Shown: positions 34,044-43,234, counted from the stretch's first letter. The stretch is 50,100 bases of DNA from Akkermansia muciniphila (GCA_945860945.1 CAMASG010000007.1:1-50100); one strand, 5' to 3'. The notes: generated by a model not told the origin, from the sequence alone. Program-made: numbers and translations.

Positions 34044-34520
34044 TCAGTAAGGCGGGGTGAATCCGGTACGAAGCCACATCCGGATGGAGCGGGTACTAAT
34101 CCAGTTCGTGAATCCGCGAGAATCGTACCATTGGGTCGGGTCGCGCGGCACCCACGCGCCAGCGGGCGGTGTGGAGACCCAATTGGAGGCGGCGTTATCG
34201 TACCAGAGCCACGTCGGGGAGTAGAGGCTGCCGATGTAGGTAACGGTGGCGGGATGGTTACGATTGAACTCCCAGAGCATCGGGTCCACGTAGTAATCGC
34301 CGTAAGTGCGTCCGACGCTCGCGCCAGCTCGAGTGGATGACCAGCCAGTCGTCGGGAAAGACTTCTGCTCCACCTTGTTTGTGTCTGGGGTCGGGACGTA
34401 GCTGACGGGACGAAGTGTGGGAGTCTTCCAGAGGGCGTGACCACGTGTGGCAGCCGATAGGAAACAGACGGCGGAAACCGCCACGCAGCACACTGTCATC
34501 CACACAACGACACGCTTCAT
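34044..34520 (-). CDS. Secreted hypothetical protein
   Basis: 158 residues from the ATG at 34520, preceded by AAGGGA three bases upstream. The frame is open to 34637. The start gives a good signal peptide (MKRVVVWMTVCCVAVSAVCF). The mature part is rich in Tyr, Trp, Thr and Pro with short repeats of the kind TYGDYYVDPMLWEFNRNHP, SLYSPTWLWYDNAASNW and DSRGFTNWISTRSIRMW. This aromatic-rich composition suggests a small all-beta extracellular domain. No family was recognised. It lies between the tRNA and the tail-specific protease gene, same strand as the latter, 120 bases downstream of its stop. Confidence 0.65.
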   Translation of the reverse strand: MKRVVVWMTVCCVAVSAVCFLSAATRGHALWKTPTLRPVSYVPTPDTNKVEQKSFPTTGWSSTRAGASVGRTYGDYYVDPMLWEFNRNHPATVTYIGSLYSPTWLWYDNAASNWVSTPPAGAWVPRDPTQWYDSRGFTNWISTRSIRMWLRTGFTPPY

Positions 34521-34640
34521 ATTTCCCTTAATTGTCGCACCGTTTAGCCGTCTGTCAAATTGAGCCGACCGGCAGCTAATCGGTTGGACGGCTTCGCTCG
34601 CCATTTCGTTACAAAGTTTTTCGATTGGAACCTCCATCGA

Positions 34641-36791
34641 TTACTTGGCCGGTGTGCTGCCTATTTGCGGAGTGCCTCCCAGCAGGCGGCCGTAATCGCT
34701 CAAGATGCGGAGGGTTTCGCGAAGCGGAGCGTCGGCGGCAGGATCCGGTTCGGCTGGCTCAAAGTCATCGCCACCGTTGGGTTCGGTCGGTTCGGGTCTG
34801 GCCGCGGCGACGAGCGCGAGCGGCTTGCCAGTCTTGGCGGCATCGAGGGTCAACTCGTAGATTTTCTCGCCGTTGGCGGGCCGGGCCACACGCTCCTTCT
34901 TGCGGGCCTCGATTTGGGCTTTCTGGGTGGCGGCTTCCTGGCGGCGCTTCGCTTCGTTTAGCGAGACACTCTTGTCCTCCTGCTGTTTCTTTACGCGATC
35001 GATGTCTTGCCGGATGTATTCGTAATCTCGGTCGGCGCTGAGGCGTTGGGTCGAAAGGCGATTCAACTCGGCGAGATGCGGTTTGACGCGGTTCAGCGAT
35101 TCGTAACGCGCGGGAGTGATGCTGTCGGCGGGCAGGGCGCGCGGCAGTTTGGCTTCGCCGAGATCCAAGTAATCGAGCACGGACGGGAGTTTGACATCGG
35201 AGGCCACGCCGCCGTGCTGCGTAGTGCCGCCGTTGGCGCGATAGAATTTGGAGATGGTGAACTTGAGCTTTCCGGAATCTTGGCCGAGACCGGCGGCGAT
35301 GGTCTGATTGAGCGGGATGAGCTGCTGCACGGTGCCTTTACCGTGGGTGGATCCCTCGCCGACGATGAGCGCGCGGCCGTAATCCTGCAGCGCGGCGGCG
35401 ACAATCTCCGAGGCGGAAGCACTCATGTGACCGACGGCAACAATCAGCGGGCCGTCGTATGTGATCTTCGAATTCTCATCGCTCAAAATCTGCGTGCGCC
35501 GGCGGCTGTCCTTCACTTGCACGATGGGGCCTTCCTTGATGAAGAGGCCGGCAAGTTCGACGGCCTCGGGCAGGATGCCGCCGCCGTTGCGGCGCAGGTC
35601 GAGCACCAAGCCATCAATCTTCTCCTTCTTCAAACGCGTGATGAGCGTCTCCACATCTTCGGAACAATTCTCGTAGAACCCCGGCAGGTTGACGACGCCA
35701 AGGCGCTCGACGCCTCCACCGGGCTTCGGGTGTTCGATGATGCGGGCCTTGGCGAGTTGGTCGGCGAGCTTCACCTCGTCGCGGATGATGCTGATGACTT
35801 TCTTCGTCGAGGCGTCGGGGGAATTTCCGGGGATGATGGTGAGGCGGACCTCGGTGTTCTTTTTGCCGCGAATCATGTCCACGACTTTGCCGAGCTTCAT
35901 GTCGAGCACATCGACCGGCTCCGCCTCGCCCTGCGCGACGGCGACGATGCGATCATTCGCTTGAAGTTTCTTACTGCGCGCAGCGGGGCCGCCGGGCATC
36001 AAACGCTGGATCTTGGTGTAGCCGTCCTCCTGCGTGAGCACGGCGCCGATGCCGATGAGCGAGAGCTTGATGTTGTTGATATCGAAATTCGTCGCCTCGG
36101 CGGGGCTCATGTAATCCGAGTGCGGATCGTACGTGCGCGTCATCGCGGTGAGATAGATCTCGACGATTTCGGAGTTGTCATACTCCTTCATCGTTTTGAG
36201 CAAGCGGCTGTAACGGCGACCGATTACCTTGAGCGTCTCCTCATCCTGCGCGGCGGGCTTGCCGTTGATTTGTTTGGAGAGACGATCGGCGAGCAACTCG
36301 AACTTGATGCGCTGGCGCCAGAGCGTCTCCGCTTCCGTTGCATCTTTCGGCCACGGCAGTTTCTGGCGGCTGGGGATGAACGACTCGTCGGTGGTGAAGG
36401 TGTACTTCTCCTTGCAAAGCTGGTCGGTGAGTTGCTGGCGTTCGCCGAGGCGCTTGAGGTAGAGCGCAAAGATCTCGTGTGCCGGCGCGACGGTTCCCGC
36501 GAGCGTGAGGTCGTCGAGGTTCTTGGCGTATTTCACGCGGAGCGCGTCCACGTCCGTCTGCAGGAAGATGAGATGGTTGAAGTCGAGCGCGTCGAGATAG
36601 TTCTGGAGGAAGAGCTCGGAGACGGTGTCGTCCAGCGGCGTCTGGCGGTAATGCACCTGCTGCAGGATCCGCCCCACGGCTTGGGCGATCTTCCCGCTTT
36701 GAATTAGGTCGAGGTCGGCGGCGAAGGTCTGCCAGCTGAAGGACAGCGCCACGAAGAGGGTCACGAACTTTCTCATTCGATTGGTAATCAT
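34641..36791 (-). CDS. Carboxy-terminal processing (tail-specific) protease, Prc-like S41 peptidase
   Basis: 716 residues from the ATG at 36791; the ATG at 36776 is also good, and both lead into a signal peptide (MRKFVTLFVALSFSWQTFAA). Prc architecture: N-terminal helical region (about 25-215), PDZ domain about 230-330 (NIKLSLIGIGAVLTQEDGYT, IQRLMPGGPAARSKKLQAND), S41 catalytic domain about 370-560 with the catalytic Ser in VGHMSASASEIVAAALQDYG and Lys in GEGSTHGKGTVQQ, then a long Lys/Arg/Glu-rich C-terminal helical domain (DUF3340-like). It cleaves proteins from the C-terminus in the periplasm. The last about 50 residues form an acidic Pro-rich tail. It is divergent from the tandem DUF1080 gene. 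Confidence 0.92.
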   Translation of the reverse strand: MITNRMRKFVTLFVALSFSWQTFAADLDLIQSGKIAQAVGRILQQVHYRQTPLDDTVSELFLQNYLDALDFNHLIFLQTDVDALRVKYAKNLDDLTLAGTVAPAHEIFALYLKRLGERQQLTDQLCKEKYTFTTDESFIPSRQKLPWPKDATEAETLWRQRIKFELLADRLSKQINGKPAAQDEETLKVIGRRYSRLLKTMKEYDNSEIVEIYLTAMTRTYDPHSDYMSPAEATNFDINNIKLSLIGIGAVLTQEDGYTKIQRLMPGGPAARSKKLQANDRIVAVAQGEAEPVDVLDMKLGKVVDMIRGKKNTEVRLTIIPGNSPDASTKKVISIIRDEVKLADQLAKARIIEHPKPGGGVERLGVVNLPGFYENCSEDVETLITRLKKEKIDGLVLDLRRNGGGILPEAVELAGLFIKEGPIVQVKDSRRRTQILSDENSKITYDGPLIVAVGHMSASASEIVAAALQDYGRALIVGEGSTHGKGTVQQLIPLNQTIAAGLGQDSGKLKFTISKFYRANGGTTQHGGVASDVKLPSVLDYLDLGEAKLPRALPADSITPARYESLNRVKPHLAELNRLSTQRLSADRDYEYIRQDIDRVKKQQEDKSVSLNEAKRRQEAATQKAQIEARKKERVARPANGEKIYELTLDAAKTGKPLALVAAARPEPTEPNGGDDFEPAEPDPAADAPLRETLRILSDYGRLLGGTPQIGSTPAK

Positions 36792-36899
36792 GTTCTTTTT
36801 ATGTCGGGAAGCAACCCGAAAGACCTCGAGCCTTGACTTTGATTCCTTGGCGCAACAGCCTTTCGCGCAGATAATGGTCAAAGTCAACCGACTCCTCCT

Positions 36900-38216
36900 A
36901 TGATCCGCTTATTCCGTGATTGGAAGTCCCTCTGCCTCGCGCTATTCACCGTTCTGATTGTTGCCTGCGCCACGTTGCCCGGCGCGCGCGAAGATGGCTT
37001 CGTCAGCCTTTTCGACGGCCAATCGCTCAAGGGTTGGACCCTCGTCGCTCCGCAAGGCGGCGGCTACGGCGTGACCAACGGCGTTCTCTATTGCGCCAAA
37101 GGCGGCGGTGGAAACCTCCTCACCGAGCGCGAGTATGCCGACTTCATTCTGCGTCTTGAATTCAAGCTCGAAGCCGGCGGCAATAACGGCATCGCCATCC
37201 GCTCTCCGATGGAAGGCGGCAGTCTCGCTTACACTGGGATGGAGCTTCAGATTCTCGACAACGACGCTCCGAAATACGCCAAGCTCCAACCCGCTCAATA
37301 TCACGGCTCCGTCTATGGCATCTGGCCCGCCGAGCGCGGCGCTCTTCGTCCGATTGGCGAGTGGAACAAGCAAGAGGTCACTGTCAGCGGTCGGAACATC
37401 CGCGTCGTTCTCAACGGCCGCCAGATTCTTAACGCCAATCTCAACGCCGTCACCGACATCAACACTCTTCTCAAACACCCCGGCCTTCTCCGCGAAAAAG
37501 GTCACATCGGCTTGCTCGGCCACAACGACTACGTCGAGTTCCGTAGTATCCGCATCAAAGAACTCCCGCGCGCTAACCTCAACAACATCCCGCCCGACGG
37601 CTTCGTCCGCCTTTTCAACGGGGAGAACCTCGACGGCTGGAAAGGTCTCCTCGCACGACCGAACGACAGCCCCACCAACCGCGTCCGCCTCACCCCCGCC
37701 CAACTCGCCACCGAGCAGGCCAAGGCCGACAAACGCATGCGCGCCAGTTGGAAGGTTGTGAAAGCCGAACTCGCCTTCGACGGCAAAGGCGACAGCCTCG
37801 CCACCGCCCGCGACTACGCCGACTACGAGCTCCTCGTCGATTGGAAGATCGAGCCCAAAGGCGACAGCGGCATCTACCTTCGCGGCAACCCGCAGGTTCA
37901 GATATGGGACCCGCGTGATGGCGGCACCAACGCCGTTGTCGGTTCCGGCGGCCTTTACAACAACAAGGTCCACGCCAGCACACCCCTCCGCCGCGCCGAC
38001 CTCCTCACCGGTGAATGGAACCGCTTCCGCATCCTGATGCTCGGCGATCGCGTCCACATCTTCCTCAACGGCGAACTCGTCGTGAACAACACCCCGCTGG
38101 AGAACTACTGGCAACCCGACCAACCCCTCCCCGCCACCGGCAGCATCGAGCTTCAGAACCACGGCAACAACCTCTGGTTCCGCAACCTCTACATCCGCGA
38201 AATCCCGCGCGACTAA
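36900..38216 (+). CDS. Tandem DUF1080 (3-keto-disaccharide hydrolase) protein
   Basis: 438 residues; the leader MIRLFRDWKSLCLALFTVLI followed by VAC suggests a lipoprotein or signal peptide. Two DUF1080 jelly-roll domains are joined in one chain. Domain 1 (about 32-222): DGFVSLFDGQSLKGWTLVAP, NLLTEREYADFILRLEFKLE, NNGIAIRSP and GHIGLLGHNDYVEFRSIRI. Domain 2 (about 232-435): DGFVRLFNGENLDGWKGLLA, LATARDYADYELLVDWKIEP, GDSGIYLRGNPQVQIWDP and GSIELQNHGNNLWFRNLYIR. Codon use in this gene is strongly C-ending, more than in its neighbours. It is divergent from the tail-specific protease. An oxidoreductase follows on the same strand, compatible with keto-sugar chemistry. Confidence 0.9.
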   Translation: MIRLFRDWKSLCLALFTVLIVACATLPGAREDGFVSLFDGQSLKGWTLVAPQGGGYGVTNGVLYCAKGGGGNLLTEREYADFILRLEFKLEAGGNNGIAIRSPMEGGSLAYTGMELQILDNDAPKYAKLQPAQYHGSVYGIWPAERGALRPIGEWNKQEVTVSGRNIRVVLNGRQILNANLNAVTDINTLLKHPGLLREKGHIGLLGHNDYVEFRSIRIKELPRANLNNIPPDGFVRLFNGENLDGWKGLLARPNDSPTNRVRLTPAQLATEQAKADKRMRASWKVVKAELAFDGKGDSLATARDYADYELLVDWKIEPKGDSGIYLRGNPQVQIWDPRDGGTNAVVGSGGLYNNKVHASTPLRRADLLTGEWNRFRILMLGDRVHIFLNGELVVNNTPLENYWQPDQPLPATGSIELQNHGNNLWFRNLYIREIPRD

Positions 38217-38347
38217 TTTTTCCGCCGGAGCCCACTTGATTCTCCGCGGCGTGGTTCGCGGCGTGGTTTCATTGGGTTGGGTAGTCTGAGGCTTGCGATG
38301 AATGGCTGGTTTTGAATAGGCTCTGTCCTGTCCCGTTCCAACTCACC

Positions 38348-39649
38348 ATGAAAACTTTTCTGAACCGCCGTCAGTTTCTCCAGAAGACCACTCTCGGGGC
38401 CGCCGCTGCCACACTCGGTGGGTGCGCGACGGCCGCTCCGCGCAAGCTTTCCGCCAATGGCAAACTTAACATTGGTCTTATCGCCGTCGCAGGCCGCGCC
38501 GCTGGCAACATCGCCGGTGTGAAGGACGAGAACATCGTCGCCATCTGCGACGTGGACGCCAACAACCTCGCCAAGGCGGCCGTGCAGTTTCCGAAGGCGA
38601 AGCAGTACCGCGACTTTCGCCGCCTGCTGGAGCAGGGCGATCTTGATGCGGTCGTCATCTCCACGCCGGATCACACGCACGCTGTCGCCACGGTCGCCGC
38701 GCTTCAGCGGGGGCTTCACGTGTATTGCGAGAAGCCGCTGACGCATACCGTCTCTGAAGCGCGTATTGTCGCCGCGACCGCTCGGAGTGCGGGCCGCGCG
38801 ACGCAGATGGGGAATCAGATTCACGCGGGCGCGAACTATCGGCGCGTGGTGGAACTGGTGAAGAGCGGCGCCATCGGGCCAGTCGGCGAGGCGCACGTGT
38901 GGACCTCGGCGATTTACGGGAACGTCACACCGGTGGAGAGCACGCCGCCGCCGCCCCAAGTGGATTACGATTTGTGGCTCGGGCCGCAGAAGGTTCGTCC
39001 TTACCGCTCCCAGTATATCCCTTTTCACTGGCGCAATTTCTGGGCGTTTGGTGGCGGGACGCTTGCCGATTTCTGGTGTCACTACGCCGATCTCGCGCAT
39101 TGGGCGCTGGATCTGCACCAACCGCTCAGTATCGAGGCCGAGGGCCGCGAGCGGCACGCCGAGGTGGTGCCCGTCCATCTCACGGTGCGCTACAAATACT
39201 CGGCGAACCCCGGCCGCCCCGCGGTGGATCTCACGTGGTATCAAGGTGGCGGCAAGCCCGATTTACTGACGAAGATTCTGCCCGCTGATCAGGTCGCGAA
39301 GTGGAACAGCGGCGTGCTTTTTGTTGGAACGAAGGGCCAGATTCTTTCCAACTACGGCCAGCACCTGCTGCTGCCGGAGAAGGATTTCGCCGGGTTCACA
39401 CGACCGAAAGCGATCATCCCCGACTCCATCGGACACCACGCGGAGTGGTTGCTTGCGTGCAAGACGGGCAGTCCGACGACGAGCAATTTTAATTACGCCG
39501 CCGCGCTGACGGAAGCCGCGCTGCTCGGGAACGTCGCCTTTCGCGTTGGGAAGAAAATCCAGTGGGACGCGCAGACGCTCACCGCGCGCAACTGCCCCGA
39601 GGCGGAGGAATTCATCCAGCACCATTACCGCAACGGCTGGAAGATTTGA
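38348..39649 (+). CDS. Tat-exported Gfo/Idh/MocA oxidoreductase
   Basis: 433 residues from the ATG at 38348. The N-terminus is a twin-arginine leader (FLNRRQFLQKTTLGAAAATL) that also has a Cys in GGCATA, so the mature protein may be a Tat lipoprotein. Rossmann domain: LNIGLIAVAGRAAGNIAGV (the glycine loop is atypical, AGRAAG), then VAICDVDANNLAKA, VVISTPDHTHAVATVAALQR and the catalytic Lys in VYCEKPLTHTVSEA. The C-terminal substrate domain has GDLDAVVIS-type neighbours and FWAFGGGTLADFWCHYADLA. Family members oxidise or reduce sugars with NAD(P); exported versions carry their cofactor with them. It follows the tandem DUF1080 gene by 131 bases. Confidence 0.92.
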   Translation: MKTFLNRRQFLQKTTLGAAAATLGGCATAAPRKLSANGKLNIGLIAVAGRAAGNIAGVKDENIVAICDVDANNLAKAAVQFPKAKQYRDFRRLLEQGDLDAVVISTPDHTHAVATVAALQRGLHVYCEKPLTHTVSEARIVAATARSAGRATQMGNQIHAGANYRRVVELVKSGAIGPVGEAHVWTSAIYGNVTPVESTPPPPQVDYDLWLGPQKVRPYRSQYIPFHWRNFWAFGGGTLADFWCHYADLAHWALDLHQPLSIEAEGRERHAEVVPVHLTVRYKYSANPGRPAVDLTWYQGGGKPDLLTKILPADQVAKWNSGVLFVGTKGQILSNYGQHLLLPEKDFAGFTRPKAIIPDSIGHHAEWLLACKTGSPTTSNFNYAAALTEAALLGNVAFRVGKKIQWDAQTLTARNCPEAEEFIQHHYRNGWKI

Positions 39650-39670
39650 ACAAGAGCCCCGCAGCCTAGT

Positions 39671-40036
39671 TTATTTCCCGCCCCGATAGACGCACTTGGC
39701 GGTGCAGGTTTCCGCAACAACGACTTCGCTGAGTTGCGGTAGGCGCGGTTTGAGGTGCGTCCAAATCCAGCAGGCGATGTTCTCGCTGGTGGGGTTCTCG
39801 AGGCCGACGACCTCGTTGAGATAGTGGTGGTCGAGCTGTTCCCAGAGCGGTTGGAAGGCGGCCTTGATATCGGCGTAATCCATCACCCAGCCGAGGTGAG
39901 GATCGCACTCGCCGCGGACGACAATCTCGGCTTGGAAACTGTGGCCGTGCAGGCGGTGACACTTGTGGCCAGCGGGGAGGTGCGGCAATTGGTGTGCGGC
40001 TTCGAATTGAAAGGTCTTCCGGAGTTCCATGTTCAT
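39671..40036 (-). CDS. queD: 6-carboxy-5,6,7,8-tetrahydropterin synthase-like (QueD)
   Basis: 121 residues, typical QueD length. PTPS fold: zinc ligands His15 in [10 protein letters not shown] and His30, His32 in [11 protein letters not shown]; catalytic Cys26 in [28 protein letters not shown] (Asp69, His70); and [13 protein letters not shown]. QueD makes 6-carboxytetrahydropterin from dihydroneopterin triphosphate for queuosine. The start lies 3 bases after the luxC stop, so it is the third gene of the luxE-luxC-queD operon. No queC, queE or queF is visible here. Confidence 0.93.
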   Translation of the reverse strand: MNMELRKTFQFEAAHQLPHLPAGHKCHRLHGHSFQAEIVVRGECDPHLGWVMDYADIKAAFQPLWEQLDHHYLNEVVGLENPTSENIACWIWTHLKPRLPQLSEVVVAETCTAKCVYRGGK

Positions 40037-40039
40037 AAA

Positions 40040-41413
40040 TCAATCTTCCCAATCGGTCCACGTGACGAGATCGCTGAGTGTGCCGCGGCCATCTTGTCGC
40101 CACGTGAGCGGCGGGTCCTGCATCTGTCCGAGGGGGCAGATGCGAGTGACGCCCCAGCGCGCGAGGCGCCGCGCAATTTCCTTTGCCGTGGCGGGAGGGG
40201 CGGCGAGGCCGACGGTGGAGACTTGCCCGCGGACGATCTCCGCAGCGCGCAGAACTTCATCCAAGCTCTCAATCTCTTTCACGAAGACGAATCGGTTGAG
40301 GCAGGAGATTTGGAAACGGGCGTCAGCCTCGTAAACGACGGTCCACGCAGTGGAACCATCACTGCACCACTGGCGCGTCTCGGGAGAATGCGCGGCGCGG
40401 ACATCGTAAAAAGCGCGGCGAGTGGCGATGCTGGCAGCGCTGGCGACATCAAGCGAACCACGAGGCGTGTGTTGCTCGTGAGCCTCGAGTTCTTTGGCGA
40501 GGATTTCAGCAAACTTCTCGGCGGAGACGGCGCCGTCCTTTTCCACGTAGAAAAGATGCGGGGAAAGGCAACCCTGCTGGTCCCACGCGGCGACATCGCG
40601 CGCGGCCTGCTGCGCGAGCGAGCGGGCGTGAGCGTGGGTGAGTGCATCGCGGCTGAGATAACCGAAGCTGACCCGGTGGCCGTGACCGTGGAACCGCGTG
40701 TGCTGCGGAAGCCGCTGGCCAATGGCGGCGAGAGTGTTGTCCGCGCCGGTGGCCATCACGGAATCAGCCTCGGCAAAAAGCGCTTCCTCGAACGAGAGTT
40801 TGCCGCCGGGCCATTCGGCGATTTCCAGACACGCGCCGAGTTTAGGCTCCGCGTCGTAGAGGGAATGGGCGAAGAGTCGCGGAAGAAGCGCGGCGCCGCT
40901 GGCACATTTGAGGAACTGCGCGGAGTGAAGAAGAATCCCGTGAATGAGGCTCATCAACGCGGGGCAAGGGAGATTGCCGGCGGCGATGTGCGCAATGAGC
41001 GCGGGGCCATTCGCTGTCGAGGCGCGTTTCTCGAGGCGTTCGCCGGGCAGGGAGGCAAATTCATCGAGCCGCCGCGCGTCACCGAGTTCCTGCTCGAGTA
41101 GCAGATTGAGATTCTCCTCCGTGATTCGCGCAAAGAAAGTGTCGAGGCCGGCAGCCAGTGTGGCGCGGGAGAAACCGGTATCCGCAGGGCCGAGATCGAG
41201 CGCGAGCTTGCGGAAAGGGAACTCCGGGTCGCGCCAATTACTCGACACGCGCGCGATCACGCGAACCAGCTGCGCCGTGGGGCGGTCGGCGAGATAACGC
41301 GTGCGGTTCTGCTTCAGAGTGCGGCACGCCTCGGTGATTATCGCCGGCGTGAGTACGGCTTCCGGCGGCAGATCGGCGAGGAAATAATTTGGCAGATTCA
41401 TGGGCAGGCTCAT
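40040..41413 (-). CDS. luxC: Acyl-CoA reductase, LuxC family
   Basis: 457 residues, close to the 480 of marine LuxC. The hallmark active site is present: AWDQQGCLSPHLFYVE with Cys282, the acyl-accepting cysteine of the reductase. Other family features are HIAAGNLPCPALMSLIHGIL and FHGHGHRVSFGYLSRDAL. LuxC reduces an activated fatty acid (acyl-CoA or acyl-LuxE) to aldehyde with NADPH. The start is 3 bases after the luxE stop. No luxA or luxB is present, so the aldehyde is not for light here and may feed a fatty aldehyde or alcohol pathway. The gene symbol is by homology only. Confidence 0.87.
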   Translation of the reverse strand: MSLPMNLPNYFLADLPPEAVLTPAIITEACRTLKQNRTRYLADRPTAQLVRVIARVSSNWRDPEFPFRKLALDLGPADTGFSRATLAAGLDTFFARITEENLNLLLEQELGDARRLDEFASLPGERLEKRASTANGPALIAHIAAGNLPCPALMSLIHGILLHSAQFLKCASGAALLPRLFAHSLYDAEPKLGACLEIAEWPGGKLSFEEALFAEADSVMATGADNTLAAIGQRLPQHTRFHGHGHRVSFGYLSRDALTHAHARSLAQQAARDVAAWDQQGCLSPHLFYVEKDGAVSAEKFAEILAKELEAHEQHTPRGSLDVASAASIATRRAFYDVRAAHSPETRQWCSDGSTAWTVVYEADARFQISCLNRFVFVKEIESLDEVLRAAEIVRGQVSTVGLAAPPATAKEIARRLARWGVTRICPLGQMQDPPLTWRQDGRGTLSDLVTWTDWED

Positions 41414-41416
41414 CGT

Positions 41417-42541
41417 TCAGGCGGTCATCAGCGAACAGCCGCGAGGTTCGGCGAGCACAGCGCGGCCGAGGAGTTCAAAGCCATCGCCACGATGGATGGC
41501 GAGGTCTTCCGTCTGCACGGCGAGCACGGACGAGACGTTGGCGAGATCGAAAATCTGAAGCAGACCCGTGTCGCCGTCATTCACTTCACAACCGGTCTCA
41601 GGAGAGATGATGCGGCTGCGCGCCCACGGCGGAAAAAGAAGGCGACGCTCGGCGCTCGGGGCGAACGCGACGCGGTCGTAAGCTTGCGAGCCGAGTTCGC
41701 TCATGCCGTATTCGCAGACGATTCCCTCCGGCGACACGCCGAGGCGAGTGGTGATGAGCGCGTGCAACTCGTCTCGCGGAAGCGCGCGTGTGCGGCCTTT
41801 GTAGCCACCGGTCTCCATCACGCGCGAACCAGCAGGCAAGGTGAAGCGGCGCGCCTGCCCATCGAGAGCGTCGAGTAGGTTCACGAAAAGGAACGCGGTG
41901 CCGAGGATGATGAGCGGACGGTTTTGCGCCACGGCATTTTCGATGGCGTCGAAGGCGATATCGACATCGAGAACCCAAGTGCTGTCGGTATCGAGTCGTC
42001 CAGCGAAGTGCGAATGGCTCGAGCCAACGTCGCGCTGTACCGTTTCAAACATGTGCGCGAGCGATGAGTTCGGGGCGAGAGTTGGTGGCGGCGTGAGGAG
42101 GAGCAGGTCAACACGTTCGCCCGCCTTCACATCGGGAAGCAGATGAGCCGCGAACCAAGGGCGGAGCGACTCCTCGTAAATCGCGAGTGAGTGAGCGTTG
42201 TGGAAATGGCGGCTGGGCGGTTGCTGCGTGGTGCCGCTGGAATGGAAGAGGGTCGTGCGCTCACTCGGCGGCAGGCCGGTGAGGTCGAGTTCCTTGAAAG
42301 CGGCGGTGGGCGCGGCGGGAATATCTGTCCAGTGAGCGACCATGGCCGGTCTCACGTTGCGAGCTTCGCAAATACGGCGATAGGCGGCGTTGTGCTGAAA
42401 CTGCAGAGCGAAGAGGTCGAGAGCGAGTTCGTTGAAGCGTGTCTCGTTTTGCAGCGGCGAGGAAAGTACGCCGTGCGTGTGGGCGCGGATGAAGTCGCGC
42501 AGGCGCTTGGCGTAGTCCGAAAATAGATCGAGTATGGTCAT
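41417..42541 (-). CDS. luxE: Acyl-protein synthetase, LuxE family
   Basis: 374 residues from the ATG at 42541 (MTILDLFSDYAKRLRDFIRA), matching the 370-380 residues of LuxE; the frame is open to 42625. It is an ANL-superfamily-like adenylating enzyme. The ATP-loop is FHSSGTTQQPPSRHFHN; further motifs are RVMETGGYKGRTRALPRDEL, VCEYGMSELGSQAYD and the C-terminal ending RGCSL with Cys369, where LuxE carries the acyl thioester before handing it to LuxC. First gene of the luxE-luxC-queD operon. An aldehyde dehydrogenase remnant lies 145 bases upstream. Confidence 0.87.
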   Translation of the reverse strand: MTILDLFSDYAKRLRDFIRAHTHGVLSSPLQNETRFNELALDLFALQFQHNAAYRRICEARNVRPAMVAHWTDIPAAPTAAFKELDLTGLPPSERTTLFHSSGTTQQPPSRHFHNAHSLAIYEESLRPWFAAHLLPDVKAGERVDLLLLTPPPTLAPNSSLAHMFETVQRDVGSSHSHFAGRLDTDSTWVLDVDIAFDAIENAVAQNRPLIILGTAFLFVNLLDALDGQARRFTLPAGSRVMETGGYKGRTRALPRDELHALITTRLGVSPEGIVCEYGMSELGSQAYDRVAFAPSAERRLLFPPWARSRIISPETGCEVNDGDTGLLQIFDLANVSSVLAVQTEDLAIHRGDGFELLGRAVLAEPRGCSLMTA

Positions 42542-42686
42542 CGCGGTTTTACTTGCGCCACGCGGCGCGGGCTGGTGTTCCGCCACAGCCGAGAACTTTA
42601 TAGCGAGTTGCGCCGCGAGCGGCAAGCGCTGTCACGCCGGCTTTCGAAGCGGCGGTGGCGGCGTTTAACGACGGCTTGCCGCGCCT

Positions 42687-43130
42687 TCATGCGGATAAGA
42701 CGACGGTGCGGCTCTGCTCGCGCATGAACTGTGCGACGTAGTGGGGGCCGAGCGCGCTTTTGACGCTGCTGCGGGAGCATTTCCAGCCGCCGAAAGACTG
42801 CACGCCCGGCCACGCACCGGCGGCGCGCCGAAGCAGGGCGATGCGCTCCGTCCACTCGGTGTCGCGCCAAGCGGAAAAAGCTGTGCGGGACGCGCCGATG
42901 GCGGCGCGCGTTTCATCCACACCGCCGGACTGGAAGCGGCCGAGTAGGGTCTCGATGTGCGTGGGCGATGTGTCGGCGAAGGTGCCGGCCAGAGCCTTGT
43001 GCGGCTTGCCACCGATGCACATCGGGTGCGGTTGGCCGAACTCGTGCTGCAACTTGGTGAGCGCGGTCTCGTAGCCTTGATGGAAGTCCTCGCCCAGATT
43101 GGCGAGGGACGAATAGGCGATCTTTTGCAT
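42687..43130 (-). pseudogene. Aldehyde dehydrogenase with internal deletion
   Basis: 147 residues from the ATG at 43130. The first about 100 residues are the N-terminus of a long-type aldehyde dehydrogenase of the L-glutamate-semialdehyde (P5C) class: LANLGEDFHQGYETALTKLQ, SPTHIETLLGRFQSGGVDET, FSAWRDTEWTERIALLRRAA. The last about 45 residues are the extreme C-terminus: GAWPGVQSFGGWKCSRSSV and LGPHYVAQFMREQSRTVV. The middle of about 350-400 residues, with the NAD-binding site and the catalytic Cys and Glu, is missing. The join is in frame. It cannot be an active dehydrogenase. This is a pseudogene or an assembly join between two related regions. Confidence 0.82.
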
Positions 43131-43206
43131 AGCGCGGGGACGTTGGTTGGTCTCTATCACAACCTATCCCGCTCTTGGCTCACGACAAGGGACGTGCTGA
43201 AAAGCA

Positions 43207-43234
43207 AAAAGCCCCGGCGTGGTGCCGGGGCTTT
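43207..43234 (-). terminator. Terminator for the ThuA gene (minus strand)
   Basis: GCCCCGGC (43211-43218) and GCCGGGGC (43224-43231) pair with a 5-base loop, extended by A-T pairs on both sides. Read on the minus strand the hairpin is followed by TTTTTGCTTT. It lies 16 bases past the ThuA stop. Confidence 0.88.

Noticed and set aside
39671-42541. Bioluminescence gene cluster
   Set aside because: Only luxC and luxE homologues are present; the luciferase genes luxA and luxB and the transferase luxD are not found in the window.
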